From: JABSOG01 sp965277695
GTDB lineage: Bacteria > Pseudomonadota > Gammaproteobacteria > Enterobacterales > Alteromonadaceae
Direction of reading: 5' to 3'
NCBI GenBank assembly: GCA_965277695.1
Contig: CBDIDQ010000091.1
Coordinates: 1-64,000 of the forward strand
Length of the DNA stretch: 64,000 nucleotides
In this document: piece by piece, positions 9,401 through 17,226 of the stretch
Layout of the letters: every line of letters begins with the position of its first letter
How positions within the stretch are numbered: position 1 is the stretch's first letter
The notes under the pieces: generated by a model
Told to the model about the DNA's origin: nothing
The model's input: only the letters and a program-made list of their open reading frames with translations
Database searches by the model: none
Translations under genes and position numbers: made by a program

Positions 9401-10896
9401 AAAGTATCGTGGATCACCCACAGTTGTTGTTCTTGCTCATCCAGTAGCTCTGCGGCTTCGACAGGCAGGGGATATTGCGGCAGCAGTTTAATGAGTTTTC
9501 GCGCCAGTTCAACATCGGTTTTACCTAAAGCTGTATTCAGACGATGCATGATCCATTGTTCAAAGCTTTTTTCTTGTCGCAAGCCATTGAGGTCGCTTTG
9601 TTGGCCCTGTTGATTCAGCCAGACAATAAATACTGCCAGCACTGGCAGCCCAATACACAGCGAGATAAAATCTGCCGGGTTATCGAGTGTGCTTGAGTGC
9701 AGAATATGCCGGACCACTTTGGCGTTAAAACTGTTTTCATTTGTCGCTGCCAGCTGACCACTGCTGTCGAGATTACCTTCAAGCGCAATCGACTGATGGT
9801 TCTCTAATTCAGCCAATTGGGGATAATAACTGTCACGGCAATTGGCCATATAGCTTAACTGGTGGCCCATATTATTGTGGTCATCTAGCGCCTGTAAGAT
9901 ATCCAACAGATTGGTCTGAGCTTCGGCATAATCACATAAAAACAGCACTCGTTGTTTCGGGTTAATGCGTTTAACCAGCTGGTCGATGGCCACTTGTTTA
10001 CAGCGTTTGGCATCAATTTGTAATACTAGCCAGTCAGTGGTGTGCGCCAGCGCAGCACGACCTGTTTCTAGGACTAAACGAGTTTTACCGACACCGCCAA
10101 CCCCGGTGATGATAAGCCCAGTGGTGGTGTTATCCGCCAGTTGTTGCAACAGTGCTTGGGGTTGTTGCGCCGGATTGTCTGACGGCAAATAAGCCAATTG
10201 GTCGCTATGTAAGAAGCTGCTGAATCGTTCGGTTTGCGCAGCGTCAGTAAATGCTGTTAGCCCGTCAATACGATAATCAGTAAACCAGCGATAACATAAG
10301 CTGGGAAACTCGGCTGCTTGAGGGCTGAGGTTATTCCAGGCTAAAACAGTAATTTCAATGTTGGCTAAATGAGCAAGATGGGCATAATCGCTGCTCAATT
10401 GCTGAAAAAAGTCGTTAATGATTTTTTTCAGATTACTGATTTTCTCATCGGTCGAAAATTGGGCGCTGAGACAAAAACTATACTTTTCAATAGGCTGTTG
10501 TTGGTCATACCAAGGTTGATATTGCGGTTGGCCTTTAAGTGGCCCTGCGGCTGAAATGATATTTTCGCTCAGGGTTTTAGCCACTTTTTTCCATGCGCCC
10601 AGCGCATCGTCGGCTTTTGTAAGGTCTTTGCATTCAAATACATGACGGCTGGTGGCTGAATACACCACATGATCGATTTTGCCATCGTTGCCAGCGGTGG
10701 GGAAGGGCGTGATTTCAAGCCCTTTTAAGCTATACAACTCGGCAATAAATTGCTCAAAGGCTTCGCCGGGTTGACCAACAAGTGCAGGCGTAATATTTTG
10801 TTTATTGAAAGCGGGAATATCAAATAACATCGGTGGTGAGTTCTCTATGTTTTGATTATTTTTGGCTTTGTTAATGTAGCAGTTTTTGTTGCTCAT
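6403..10896 (-). CDS. Nuclease-STAND NTPase with 34-residue repeats (Avs-like defence protein)
   Basis: 1497 residues. The N-terminus looks like an Mrr/PD-(D/E)xK nuclease: GEAFEQFIAELY (Glu45), GNDGKIDHV (Asp71, Asp75) and VFECKD (Glu88-x-Lys90). Next come a P-loop NTPase with Walker A GVGGVGKT (265-272) and Walker B VLFLCDYAEA (317-326), then a winged-helix/helical part. About 20 tandem 34-residue helical repeats of the type WLNAQGDKTLVEAPVKAWL follow (roughly residues 700-1360), then a short C-terminal domain. This effector-STAND-repeat order is that of antiviral STAND (Avs) and related conflict proteins, in which the repeats sense a phage protein and the nuclease is then unleashed. The target is unknown. 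There is no obvious partner gene. The ATG at 10896 has no clear ribosome site; Met23 (10830) is an alternative start. It is transcribed in the same direction as the aminopeptidase gene but is cut off from it by two hairpins. Confidence 0.85.
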   Translation of the reverse strand: MSNKNCYINKAKNNQNIENSPPMLFDIPAFNKQNITPALVGQPGEAFEQFIAELYSLKGLEITPFPTAGNDGKIDHVVYSATSRHVFECKDLTKADDALGAWKKVAKTLSENIISAAGPLKGQPQYQPWYDQQQPIEKYSFCLSAQFSTDEKISNLKKIINDFFQQLSSDYAHLAHLANIEITVLAWNNLSPQAAEFPSLCYRWFTDYRIDGLTAFTDAAQTERFSSFLHSDQLAYLPSDNPAQQPQALLQQLADNTTTGLIITGVGGVGKTRLVLETGRAALAHTTDWLVLQIDAKRCKQVAIDQLVKRINPKQRVLFLCDYAEAQTNLLDILQALDDHNNMGHQLSYMANCRDSYYPQLAELENHQSIALEGNLDSSGQLAATNENSFNAKVVRHILHSSTLDNPADFISLCIGLPVLAVFIVWLNQQGQQSDLNGLRQEKSFEQWIMHRLNTALGKTDVELARKLIKLLPQYPLPVEAAELLDEQEQQLWVIHDTLVTDGWIYEVKDQDDNTHFHLAHDVFADQILTASLKLRTTPRQKQDEINSAFKLAARLNTTNSALMAWQRLANDLTALDWSGIFTKQIKTNPDQWQQHTIVAFPALTLTKLVKLKQQQPDFWQAPSPVFKKALGYKVRHAVIDHEVDEEDADFAVIITWLEALLTESDGRLLSDAIRLSPKTFQPQLEAFIAQNPKNYQTGLMIASWLQAGGQPDTISEPLQQWLQSGENRTNKITSFIYEAWLNNDGGPEAIQFAVNAWLVKHQTMPTADFMIKTWLNAKGDKVIITPHLNAWLALYHSTLDAQFVYTAWLNAKGDKTLVEQPIKDWLVIHQTTPEAGFVYAAWLNAQGNKTLIEAAVKVWLEEHQATLDTQFVYAAWLNAQGDKTLVEAPVKVWLAAHQTTSEAQFVYTVWLNAQGDKTLVEAPVKAWLVAHQTTPEAGFVYRAWLEAQGDKTLVEAAIKVWLVEHQTTPQAQFVYSAWLNAQGDKTLVEAPVKAWLAAHQTISESRFVYTAWLNAQGDKTLVEAPVKAWLVAHQTTPEAGFVYRAWLNAQGDKTLVEAPVKVWLVEHQTTPQAQFVYSAWLNAQGDKTLVEAPVKAWLAAHQTISESRFVYTAWLNAQGDKTLIEAPVKAWLVAHQTDLDAQFVYRAWLNAQGDKTLVEAPVKAWLAEHQADLDAQFLYRSWLNAQGDKTWVEAPIKAWLVVYQTTLDAQFLYRSWLDARGDKALIESSMTIWLEHHQTTPEAGFVYKGWLNAKGDTKLIEAAFTVWLDKYQTHPEADFVYRAWLEAGGEIKVVEAPIKAWLNQYKIRPEAQYVYAAWLNAKGDNQLIEAPLKAWLSIDKNQHSRGANYVINAWINAGGDFDMLKPVIINKLTALTEHKDPTGVDIIHQFNQLYTLLSNPTEPIALTRWQHLLTLYSCWFRQFADFAQLQPGNNSRYIEKPGIVYLLEAAMESDLIHPKTNKAAIDAFLSWVELWHPNQKIKVAGDIQALRQHWGL
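6811..8795 (-). repeat. Tandem 102-bp coding repeats of the STAND sensor domain
   Basis: About 20 units of 102 bp (34 codons). Units at both ends are diverged; some nine central units (about 7350-8300) are almost identical. Within them a three-unit block of 306 bp is duplicated: the signature ATAGACAAATCTGGATTCTG occurs at 7561 and again at 7867, exactly 306 bp on. This implies recent expansion by block duplication that keeps the reading frame. Confidence 0.93.
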
Positions 10897-10937
10897 ACAA
10901 GCAAATGGGGAGATCGAATCAAAAAATGGTCTGTGAG

Positions 10938-10979
10938 AAACACCAAAACCCGGCTTCCAACCGGGTTTTGTTGTATCTG
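10938..10979. repeat. 42-bp direct repeat, right copy, containing a terminator hairpin
   Basis: Perfect copy of 6316-6357 in the same orientation, with its hairpin at 10944-10970. It lies only 41 bp upstream of the annotated start of the STAND gene, leaving almost no room for a promoter between hairpin and start codon. Confidence 0.92.
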
Positions 10980-10987
10980 ACCCATAA

Positions 10988-11013
10988 AAAAACGAGGTTA
11001 AAACCTCGTTTTT
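10988..11013. terminator. Terminator of the secreted aminopeptidase gene
   Basis: Stem AAAAACGAGGT / ACCTCGTTTTT with a TAAA loop, flanked by A and T runs. It lies about 45 bp after the minus-strand stop at 11058. Confidence 0.88.
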
Positions 11014-11057
11014 GTTTTGATCAGGGGCTGATCAGCAACCCCTTAAATCGACCTTAA

Positions 11058-12941
11058 TTATTGGGCAGTCTGCCAATTAAGCGTCATGCCTGAACCCGCA
11101 GTTTGCTCGGCTCTGACATCGATATACCAAGTGCCTGCAGCTGGTGCATTGATGGTACAGGTTTCGCTGTTGGTGTTGCCGTTGGAGCGACAATCATAGT
11201 TCCTTTTAGTTGATTGTGAACCATGTCGCAGATATAAATTCGCATCACCTGTGCCGCCAGACAAAGTGACAGTCAACGAGCTGTAACCAGCATCTAGTGA
11301 TTGGGTGAAACGTGTCCAGCTTCTTTTGCCAACGCTGACGTTTGTGCGAGTTTCATCAATGACTGGTAATGGATCTGTACCGCCACCATCAGTGGTGTAA
11401 CTTCCCACCAAACTTACGCCTGAGAAAGTGCTATAGGCATTGACGCGAACATGGTACGTGCCGTCTGTTGCTGTGCCTGTACAAGTTTCGTTATTGCCAC
11501 TGGCAAATGGACGACAATCGTAAACACTGTCGGTAGGTGCTGCACCAAATCTGACATACATGTCACCGTCACCTGTGCCGCCAGACATGGTGAAGCTGAT
11601 GTCGCTTGCGCCTGCTGGTACGTCCATGGTGAAGTTCAAGTTGCTACCTGCATCAGCAGCAAGACCTGTTGCTGCTACATTGTTTTCTAGTACACCCGGC
11701 GCTGGTGGTGGCGGCGGTGGTGTGGTATCGGCAGATAATTCAACTACATAAGCTAAGGCCATTTGGGCAAATTTCAACGCTTTGGCCCCCGTTGAATCCA
11801 TGTTAGCCAGTGTGTCTGAGCTGGTATGAATACGCGGATTGTAAGCGTTCATTTTTGATTCAAATGGCATCGACGCGGCATAACCGGCGCTAGTCCATGA
11901 AGCATGGTCTGAACAGCCGTAACCACATTGGTCATAGCTGTAGCTAATGGCTGGCAAGTAAGTGTCAAGAATTGAAGCGATATAAGTATTTTGCGTTGAG
12001 CTGGTGAAATCGGTCATCATCACGATGTCATCAGCAGAGCCCGGGTAATTGGTCATATCCAACTGCATTACACCAGCAACCACATCACCATTGGCAGCAG
12101 CGGTATCAGCGATGTCTTTTGAACCACGTAAACCCACTTCTTCAGCGGCATAAGCATAAAACTTAACAGTACGTTTGGGTTGTACACCTTCGCTAACAAA
12201 CACTCGCATCACTTCGGTTAATGTGGCGATACCAGAGGCATCATCATCAGCACCCGGTGCGGTTGAGTTTTCATTAGTTGAACCAATGGTTGAATCAAGG
12301 TGACCACCAATAACGACATACTCATTAGGTTTCTCACTACCAGTTAAGGTAACCAATACAGATTTTTGTCCATAACCACTATGAGCCACTTGTGTCACAC
12401 TGGCATAAGACAAGCCGCTGACAATGCCTTCCCAACGCGCTTTCAAACCATCTGAGGCATCGCTGCCGCCAGAAGTGGTGTAATAACGGTTATTAAAGGT
12501 GGTTGAGAGATAGTTAATGGTGTCGACGATGTTTTCTTTGGCTAGATTAGGCAACAAACGGTTGACGGTATCTGCTTCGGTGAAAGCACTGGCAGCAAAC
12601 CCGTTGTCTACCAATGGCTGTTGCTGGGCAACTAGCGCTGATTGCAAGCTTTTATGCACGATATAACCACCGCAACGATTATGGTTTTTGTGCATTAAGC
12701 GGCTCAAGCTGCTCAACTGACTCTCGTTGATTTGCGCTACGCTGACGCCCTGACTGTCTGGGGCGACCAGTGAGTTGAGCATAAACTCTTTACCACCTAC
12801 TCGTTTGAGGTCTGCCATGGCATCCTGCCCCATGGTGATCCAATACGACTGGTCGGCCAAACCGGCAGTTAAAAGGGGTAATTCGCTGGCTTGCGCACTA
12901 AAGCCTGCACACAATAGTACACTACTGATGATTTTTTTCAT
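11058..12941 (-). CDS. Secreted M28 zinc leucyl aminopeptidase with two PPC domains
   Basis: A 627-residue exported metallo-aminopeptidase of the Vibrio proteolyticus type, removing N-terminal (typically hydrophobic) residues from extracellular peptides. It has a signal peptide (MKKIISSVLLCAGFSAQAS), a propeptide to about 150 and an M28 catalytic domain. The expected two-zinc ligands are visible: GGHLDS (His214), GADDDASG (about Asp233), AAEEVG (Glu267 catalytic, Glu268 ligand), QLDMTN (Asp295) and SDHASW (His346). A proline-rich linker (about 415) leads to two C-terminal PPC domains (about 425-510 and 535-625), which are usually trimmed after secretion. AAGGAT precedes the ATG at about 12 bases. 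It is a single gene with its own terminator. Confidence 0.95.
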   Translation of the reverse strand: MKKIISSVLLCAGFSAQASELPLLTAGLADQSYWITMGQDAMADLKRVGGKEFMLNSLVAPDSQGVSVAQINESQLSSLSRLMHKNHNRCGGYIVHKSLQSALVAQQQPLVDNGFAASAFTEADTVNRLLPNLAKENIVDTINYLSTTFNNRYYTTSGGSDASDGLKARWEGIVSGLSYASVTQVAHSGYGQKSVLVTLTGSEKPNEYVVIGGHLDSTIGSTNENSTAPGADDDASGIATLTEVMRVFVSEGVQPKRTVKFYAYAAEEVGLRGSKDIADTAAANGDVVAGVMQLDMTNYPGSADDIVMMTDFTSSTQNTYIASILDTYLPAISYSYDQCGYGCSDHASWTSAGYAASMPFESKMNAYNPRIHTSSDTLANMDSTGAKALKFAQMALAYVVELSADTTPPPPPPAPGVLENNVAATGLAADAGSNLNFTMDVPAGASDISFTMSGGTGDGDMYVRFGAAPTDSVYDCRPFASGNNETCTGTATDGTYHVRVNAYSTFSGVSLVGSYTTDGGGTDPLPVIDETRTNVSVGKRSWTRFTQSLDAGYSSLTVTLSGGTGDANLYLRHGSQSTKRNYDCRSNGNTNSETCTINAPAAGTWYIDVRAEQTAGSGMTLNWQTAQ

Positions 12942-13221
12942 GATTAGGGTAAATCCTTAATTGTTAGTTTTTTGTTATCGCTTGTGAGTTTTTTATGGGT
13001 TTTTCGACAGTTAAACCTTTCAAGCCAAGGTAAAAATATCGACAAGTACAACTTTTTAATGGTAGAGAGTACCTGAACATCACCAGTGTAGACTATTTGG
13101 TGGGAAATAGGTTAAAAAATAGTAAAATAATTAAGATTAATTGTTGATTAAAATAAGCACTATTTGATTGGGGCCAATAACTCAGACGAGTAAGGTCGGG
13201 GCATTTATGCACTGATGATAT

Positions 13222-14336
13222 TTAACATCCCCAGATTGTGATGTGACGAGAATTGAATTGCTCATGGCGTTGCCAAACTTTATTGTCCCAGCTGGTGGTT
13301 TCGTCACGGTTGAAAATCATCAAATGGGCCTGTCCTGCACCGACTTGATCGGCGTATTTAGCCGTTTGTGCCAGCCCTTTTTGAATGCAAGTATCGAGTG
13401 AGCCGTAGAGAATTTTCAGTTCGATGACGATACGCTGTATATCGCCATAAAAACCTTTGCTGGGAGTCGACCACTCAATAATCAGATCGGTGCGTTTCAT
13501 CGCTATGTTGTTGATAAAGCGAGTTGATTTCTGCCTGACTGAAATTGCCCATGCGCAATGATTCTGTTTTGATGTTAAAGGCGCTGCCGCCGGTAATGAT
13601 TTCTCCGCCGCTATGAATGCGATAATCCCGCACATCCCGGATACCACATAACACCATACTTTGGGGAAGAGTGCTAGAGCACCAATCGATTTAAAAAGCA
13701 CCAACCAGAATTTCATAAAAACTTGACAAAAATTCATTAAGATTTTGATTATAAACGATATTTTTTGCGCTCGAATAAGGGCTGGCGTTGAGTTTCTGCT
13801 CATTCCCAAGGGCGGGGCTAAAATGCCCACACTCTGCGCAAAATGAGTTTGATTTAGATGACTAAACCTGCACTCATTTTGTTTGATTGTGAACATTTTA
13901 TCTCCCGCTGGTGGGCACTATCAAATCGATTGGTGCTCTAGGGCGTTCAGCATAACCCGCCCTGATTTGCCGTAATAGCGAAATCAAAGTATCGCCAACT
14001 AAAGCATCAACCTCATCAAGAAATAGGACACAGGGTTTATTAGTGTTTTGACTCCAGTAACTGAGTAGTTGGGTTAATCGATCTTTGGCGGGTATGCTGC
14101 GGCCTTTTTGTTCTAGCTACTGGCTGAGCATCGTGGTTTTAAGATGGACCCATGCGCTGTGGGCAATGGATTCGCAAAGTCCGGCGATCCCTTCGTTAAC
14201 ATCATTTCGGGCGGCCTGTGCTGCCTCAATATTGGCATAAAGTGAGACATACTCATCGGTTTGATTGAGTGCGTACATCATACTTCTCATGGTGCTCAGC
14301 TTGCATCAGCCCGGCAATATTGAAAAAGCGCTTCAT
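13222..14336 (-). pseudogene. Decayed AAA-type ATPase / PD-(D/E)xK protein gene
   Basis: Remnant of a gene for an ATP-binding protein with a C-terminal nuclease-like domain (AAA-ATPase-like plus PDDEXK_9-like). The pieces, in order on the minus strand, are: start MKRFFNIAGLMQAEHH (14336); a jump that has lost the Walker A segment, into MMYALNQTDEYVSLYANIEAAQ; an in-frame TAG after TTMLSQ; Walker B CVLFLDEVDALVG; the element at 13674-13940; VLCGIRDVRDYRIHSGGEII; a second deletion with frame change after YQQHSDE; then MKRTDLIIEW...QRIVIELKILYG to the end. The four lesions make function very unlikely. The apparent 224-residue frame across it is an artefact of the inserted element. Confidence 0.88.
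13674..13940. mobile_element. MITE-like inverted-repeat element with CTAG target duplication
   Basis: A 267-bp segment with perfect 19-bp inverted ends (CTAGAGCACCAATCGATTT and its complement). Taking the outermost CTAG as a target duplication leaves an element of about 260 bp without a transposase. Deleting it with one CTAG joins the flanks as ...AERP-STLPQS-MVLCGIRDVRDY, exactly in frame with the host ATPase gene. A 4-bp CTAG (YTAR) duplication is typical of IS5-like transposition. The parent transposase is not in this window. Confidence 0.88.
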
Positions 14337-15782
14337 AATGGTTTTTTCCCTGTCTGACTGATGCAGATAACGCAATGGACAGCTGGTCGTTTTATTAATG
14401 CTTTGATTATATCTTAATAAAAACAACGGGTCTTAAGTTTAATGACACAGCGCCCATCAGTGATCACTTTGCTTTTAATTTGGCCCAATCGTTATCGTTA
14501 AGGCGTAAAACCGGTTAACTTGTTCAATGAGAATGCCATCGTCTGGCGGTTAGGGTTAGCGAGGAAGTGACATTTAAATAATGGCAGGATTACAAGTGAC
14601 ATAAAGGTGATGAAAATGATTTTTTTCGGTGAAATTCAGCAGTGATAACCGGGTATAGTTAAATGGCATCTAGATTGTTATGGGTAATTTCTTGTTAAAA
14701 TTAGATAGTGAAGCAAATTGTGGGCATTTGTAAAGGCTCAGCGCTTGCTCTGTATTCGCCCATAGCGAGTAAATTTAATTTACGCCATCCCTCCTGTAGG
14801 CGGTGCATTTATGCCCGCATGTTTTTGTTCAGGGTTTGGTGTTGTCTGGTGGTTTACGGTCGCTCTGGCTCCCTTGCGGGGATAAATCCACCGCCTACGA
14901 TATTACGTTGTAGGCGGTGCATTTATGCCCGCATGTTTTTGTTCGGGATTTGGTGTTGTCTGGTGGTTTTACGGTCGCTCTGGCTCCCTGCGGGGGGTCG
15001 ACATTTCGATAAATCTGCCGCCTACAATATCACGTTGTAGCACAATTTATTTTTGGCAGCTAAGTGGCAAAAACAAGCAAGAGTATCACCCGCACTAGGC
15101 TGACAAACTGAGCGATAATCAGTAGTGATCAAATCTCCAATTTTCACTGCCATATTACCATCGGCCCCGTGCCTGCTTGAGCCAATTTTATTTCTCAACG
15201 CCTTACTGCTATGGACCAAGGTTCACTAAGCATTTTCTACAACGTACCCTATACTTTTATAACCCACCAGCAAAACTATCGACAAAATACACGATGAAAA
15301 AAGGTCTGTTATTTTTATTCACTGAGTGAATGATTTGGACAAGTTGGCGACAATCGTCAGTGAATATTCAAGTGCTTAACCGACTATGAATTACGTCTAT
15401 GGTTCCTTTAATCTGGCTGTTATTGAACGGTTATATGCTGCTTCTTTGAATAATATTTGCTTTGTTTTTACCGGGTACTCAGTAAATTCATCGTCTTGTA
15501 TTTTACCGTATTAAGCCCGTTGATTTTATTGATCAAAAAGTTGTATAACGTACGGCAAAAAGTTCATTGCCAGCATTATTTTTAAAGTCATTGAATTTGG
15601 CAATAAAAATCAGGATATGGCGTCGGCGGCGATACTAACGTTTTAAACAAAATAACCGTTTGATAAACAGTTAAATAGCAACACATCCCGTGATAGTCTA
15701 AGCTCTTATTCAGGGTATCAGGCGGGTAAACCCTTGTTTGATCAGTAACCTAAATTAAACCACTATTTCACTGGAGATTGTT
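14337..15782. other. 1.4-kb region without an intact gene
   Basis: Apart from the palindromic repeats at 14796-15040, I see no convincing gene. The frames at 14708-15040 (+) and 15022-15219 (-) run through the repeats and have no start context. A start-and-stop remnant (MKKGLLFLF then stop) occurs near 15293, and short hydrophobic stretches near 15400-15480 may be decayed coding sequence. Confidence 0.6.
14796..15040. repeat. Two tandem copies of a 114-bp palindromic repeat
   Basis: Each copy begins GTAGGCGGTGCATTTATGCC and ends with the near-complement GGATAAATCCACCGCCTAC, so it can fold into a long hairpin. Copies span 14796-14898 and 14910-15025, with matching spacers (CGATATTACGTT / AATATCACGTT). 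They resemble dispersed REP/BIME-type elements; a lone arm lies at 6380-6402. Confidence 0.88.
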
Positions 15783-15953
15783 ATGGGTAAAAAAATACTT
15801 TGGGCATTGGTTGCCTTCTTCTTACCGTTTGTCGCCGCTTTTGTTCATGGCCGACCAATGGATTTGGTGATAAACGTTGTGTTGTGTTTGTTTTTTTGGA
15901 TCCCCGCCGTTATTCATGCGTTTTGGATCATGCATAAGAAAGGCGTTTGGTAA
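15783..15953 (+). CDS. YqaE/Pmp3 family small membrane protein
   Basis: A 56-residue protein with two hydrophobic helices (WALVAFFLPFVAAFVHG and VINVVLCLFFWIPAVIHAFW), the size and shape of the UPF0057 (YqaE/Pmp3) proteolipids found in many bacteria, fungi and plants. These are stress-induced membrane peptides linked to membrane potential; the exact role is not settled. The typical FLPP core appears here as FLPF. It is followed directly by a strong terminator, so it is probably monocistronic. The start ATG is preceded by GGAGATTGTT. Confidence 0.85.
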   Translation: MGKKILWALVAFFLPFVAAFVHGRPMDLVINVVLCLFFWIPAVIHAFWIMHKKGVW

Positions 15954-15973
15954 GAAAAAGGACATTAATAATG

Positions 15974-16013
15974 AAAAAGCCACACTTATTTATAATGATG
16001 AGTGTGGCTTTTT
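15974..16013. terminator. Terminator after the YqaE-like gene
   Basis: Perfect 13-bp stem AAAAAGCCACACT / AGTGTGGCTTTTT with a 14-base loop, starting 20 bases beyond the stop codon. Confidence 0.9.
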
Positions 16014-16117
16014 GCATTTATCACAGCGGATTTTAATTTCATTCCACCGTTACGACCAACATAGACAGGTAAAATAATGAACATTGAAAACATACTTTTC
16101 AGCCCTTTGGTTTGATC

Positions 16118-16182
16118 ACTTTGGTTTTGCTTTATACCATCAGTCTACCTTCAAGGTGGTTGGGCTATCGCAAAACCAAAGT
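16118..16182. repeat. Inverted repeat enclosing the 19-bp dispersed motif
   Basis: Arms ACTTTGGTTTTGC (16118-16130) and GCAAAACCAAAGT (16170-16182) enclose the motif CATCAGTCTACCTTCAAGG (16138-16156), which recurs at 29702 and 34209. There is no coding sequence here. It lies upstream of the TetR gene. Confidence 0.8.
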
Positions 16183-16232
16183 AATAAACAAAGCAAAACG
16201 TCAACAAAAGCAAAATAATGGTTGAAAACTGA

Positions 16233-16244
16233 CATACATGTAAG
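16233..16244. promoter_or_regulatory. Probable TetR operator in front of the tetR-like gene
   Basis: CATACATGTAAG, one mismatch from the palindrome CTTACATGTAAG present three times downstream of the gene. It lies 14 bp before the start codon, where binding would block the regulator's own expression. Confidence 0.7.
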
Positions 16245-16258
16245 TAAAGTAGCAGCCT

Positions 16259-16825
16259 ATGAGAGCAGCGATACTGAAAAAAGCAGAACAGCAATTGATG
16301 AGCGGGGGGTTTGATAAACTCAACTTTGCTTCGATTGCTGCCGAGTTAAAAACCACTCGGGCTAATCTACATTACCATTTTAAAAACAAAGAAACCCTAG
16401 CGATTGAAGTGACTTCGCAATACGGCAATCGTTGCTGTAACGAGTTCAGCGCCATGAGAGCGGCTTTTAAGGGCAACTTTATTGGATTTTTTGCAGCGAT
16501 GGACCAATCGTTTTGGGACAAAGGTCAACGCGAGGATGATTCGAGAGTGTGCGTAACTTTAGCTGCTGATCCAGAGTTACCTGAGCCTTTGGTTAAACTG
16601 TCGCAGGAATTTTATTCCACTATTAATGGCATTTTAGAATCTGTCCTTCAGGACGCCGTTGATAATAAAGAGATCAGTAGTGAAACGGATGTCAAACGAG
16701 AAGCGACAAGAGCACACGTCATTATGATGGGTATGATGATGAGTGCAATGCATATGTCAGACCCCGAGCGAGTAAAACAACAGCTTGGCGGTATTTTGAC
16801 TGAGTGGGCAAACAGCTTGGAATAA
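16259..16825 (+). CDS. TetR family transcriptional regulator
   Basis: 188 residues. The N-terminal TetR helix-turn-helix covers about residues 20-55 (FASIAAELKTTRANLHYHF, then KNKETLAIE), with a ligand-binding helical domain after it. It very likely binds the CTTACATGTAAG palindrome that sits in front of it (16233) and three times in the 400 bp between it and the RND exporter gene, controlling both itself and the exporter operon. The effector is unknown. There is no strong ribosome site before the ATG (AGCAGCCT), so translation may be weak. Confidence 0.9.
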   Translation: MRAAILKKAEQQLMSGGFDKLNFASIAAELKTTRANLHYHFKNKETLAIEVTSQYGNRCCNEFSAMRAAFKGNFIGFFAAMDQSFWDKGQREDDSRVCVTLAADPELPEPLVKLSQEFYSTINGILESVLQDAVDNKEISSETDVKREATRAHVIMMGMMMSAMHMSDPERVKQQLGGILTEWANSLE

Positions 16826-16991
16826 GCTGTTTTTGTATCAATCAGACAGAGTAACAATTGGATTGCGTTTTTATTGTAGAGTGCGCTCGGTACACAAATC
16901 CCTAAACTACTTTAAGTTATTGTTGCTTAAATTCGTGCGCAGAGCGATAACATATGGCCTTAATTGGTGTTTTTTTACGCTGATGTACTTA

Positions 16992-17003
16992 CTTACATGT
17001 AAG
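16992..17003. promoter_or_regulatory. TetR operator copy 1
   Basis: Perfect palindrome CTTACATGTAAG inside repeat unit 1. Confidence 0.75.
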
Positions 17004-17073
17004 TCATTAATGCGCGTTACAACGGATATAACATATAGCCTTAATCGGGCTTTTTTTTGACATAAACTACTTA

Positions 17074-17085
17074 CTTACATGTAAG
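17074..17085. promoter_or_regulatory. TetR operator copy 2
   Basis: Perfect palindrome CTTACATGTAAG, exactly 82 bp after copy 1. Confidence 0.75.
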
Positions 17086-17155
17086 TCATTAATGCATGGT
17101 ACAACGAATATAGCATACAGCCTTAATCGGGCTTTTTTTTGCTATAAACCACTTA

Positions 17156-17167
17156 CTTACATGTAAG
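17156..17167. promoter_or_regulatory. TetR operator copy 3, nearest the exporter gene
   Basis: Perfect palindrome CTTACATGTAAG, 82 bp after copy 2 and 59 bp before the exporter start codon. It is the copy best placed to control that operon. Confidence 0.78.
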
Positions 17168-17226
17168 TCATTACCTTGTAATAAAACAATCAAAACCAAT
17201 GACAAAAAGTCATTAAAGGAGTCACA

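Larger units (their letters stand above)
16933..17178 (+). repeat. Three tandem 82-bp units, each with an operator and a terminator-like element
   Basis: Units at 16933-17014, 17015-17096 and 17097-17178. Each has a TATAACATA-like segment, a short hairpin with a T-run (AGCCTTAATCGGGCT + T7-8; weaker in unit 1) and ends with ACTTACTTACATGTAAGTCA. The period is exactly 82 bp and similarity rises toward the exporter gene. This can be read as an amplified operator array, or as tandem tiny transcription units ending in U-tracts. Confidence 0.88.

Noticed and set aside
13222..13896. 224-residue open frame on the minus strand
   Set aside because: It starts inside the MITE-like element and runs into the decayed ATPase gene. 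Only its C-terminal part is genuine coding remnant.
14708..15040. 110-residue frame on the plus strand
   Set aside because: It is translated from two tandem palindromic repeats, with low-complexity duplicated sequence and no ribosome site.
15022..15219. 65-residue frame on the minus strand
   Set aside because: No family resemblance and no start context, and it overlaps the palindromic repeat. I cannot support it as a gene.
16833..17060. 75-residue frame between tetR and the exporter gene
   Set aside because: It runs through the 82-bp operator repeats; the translation is just the repeat read in one frame.
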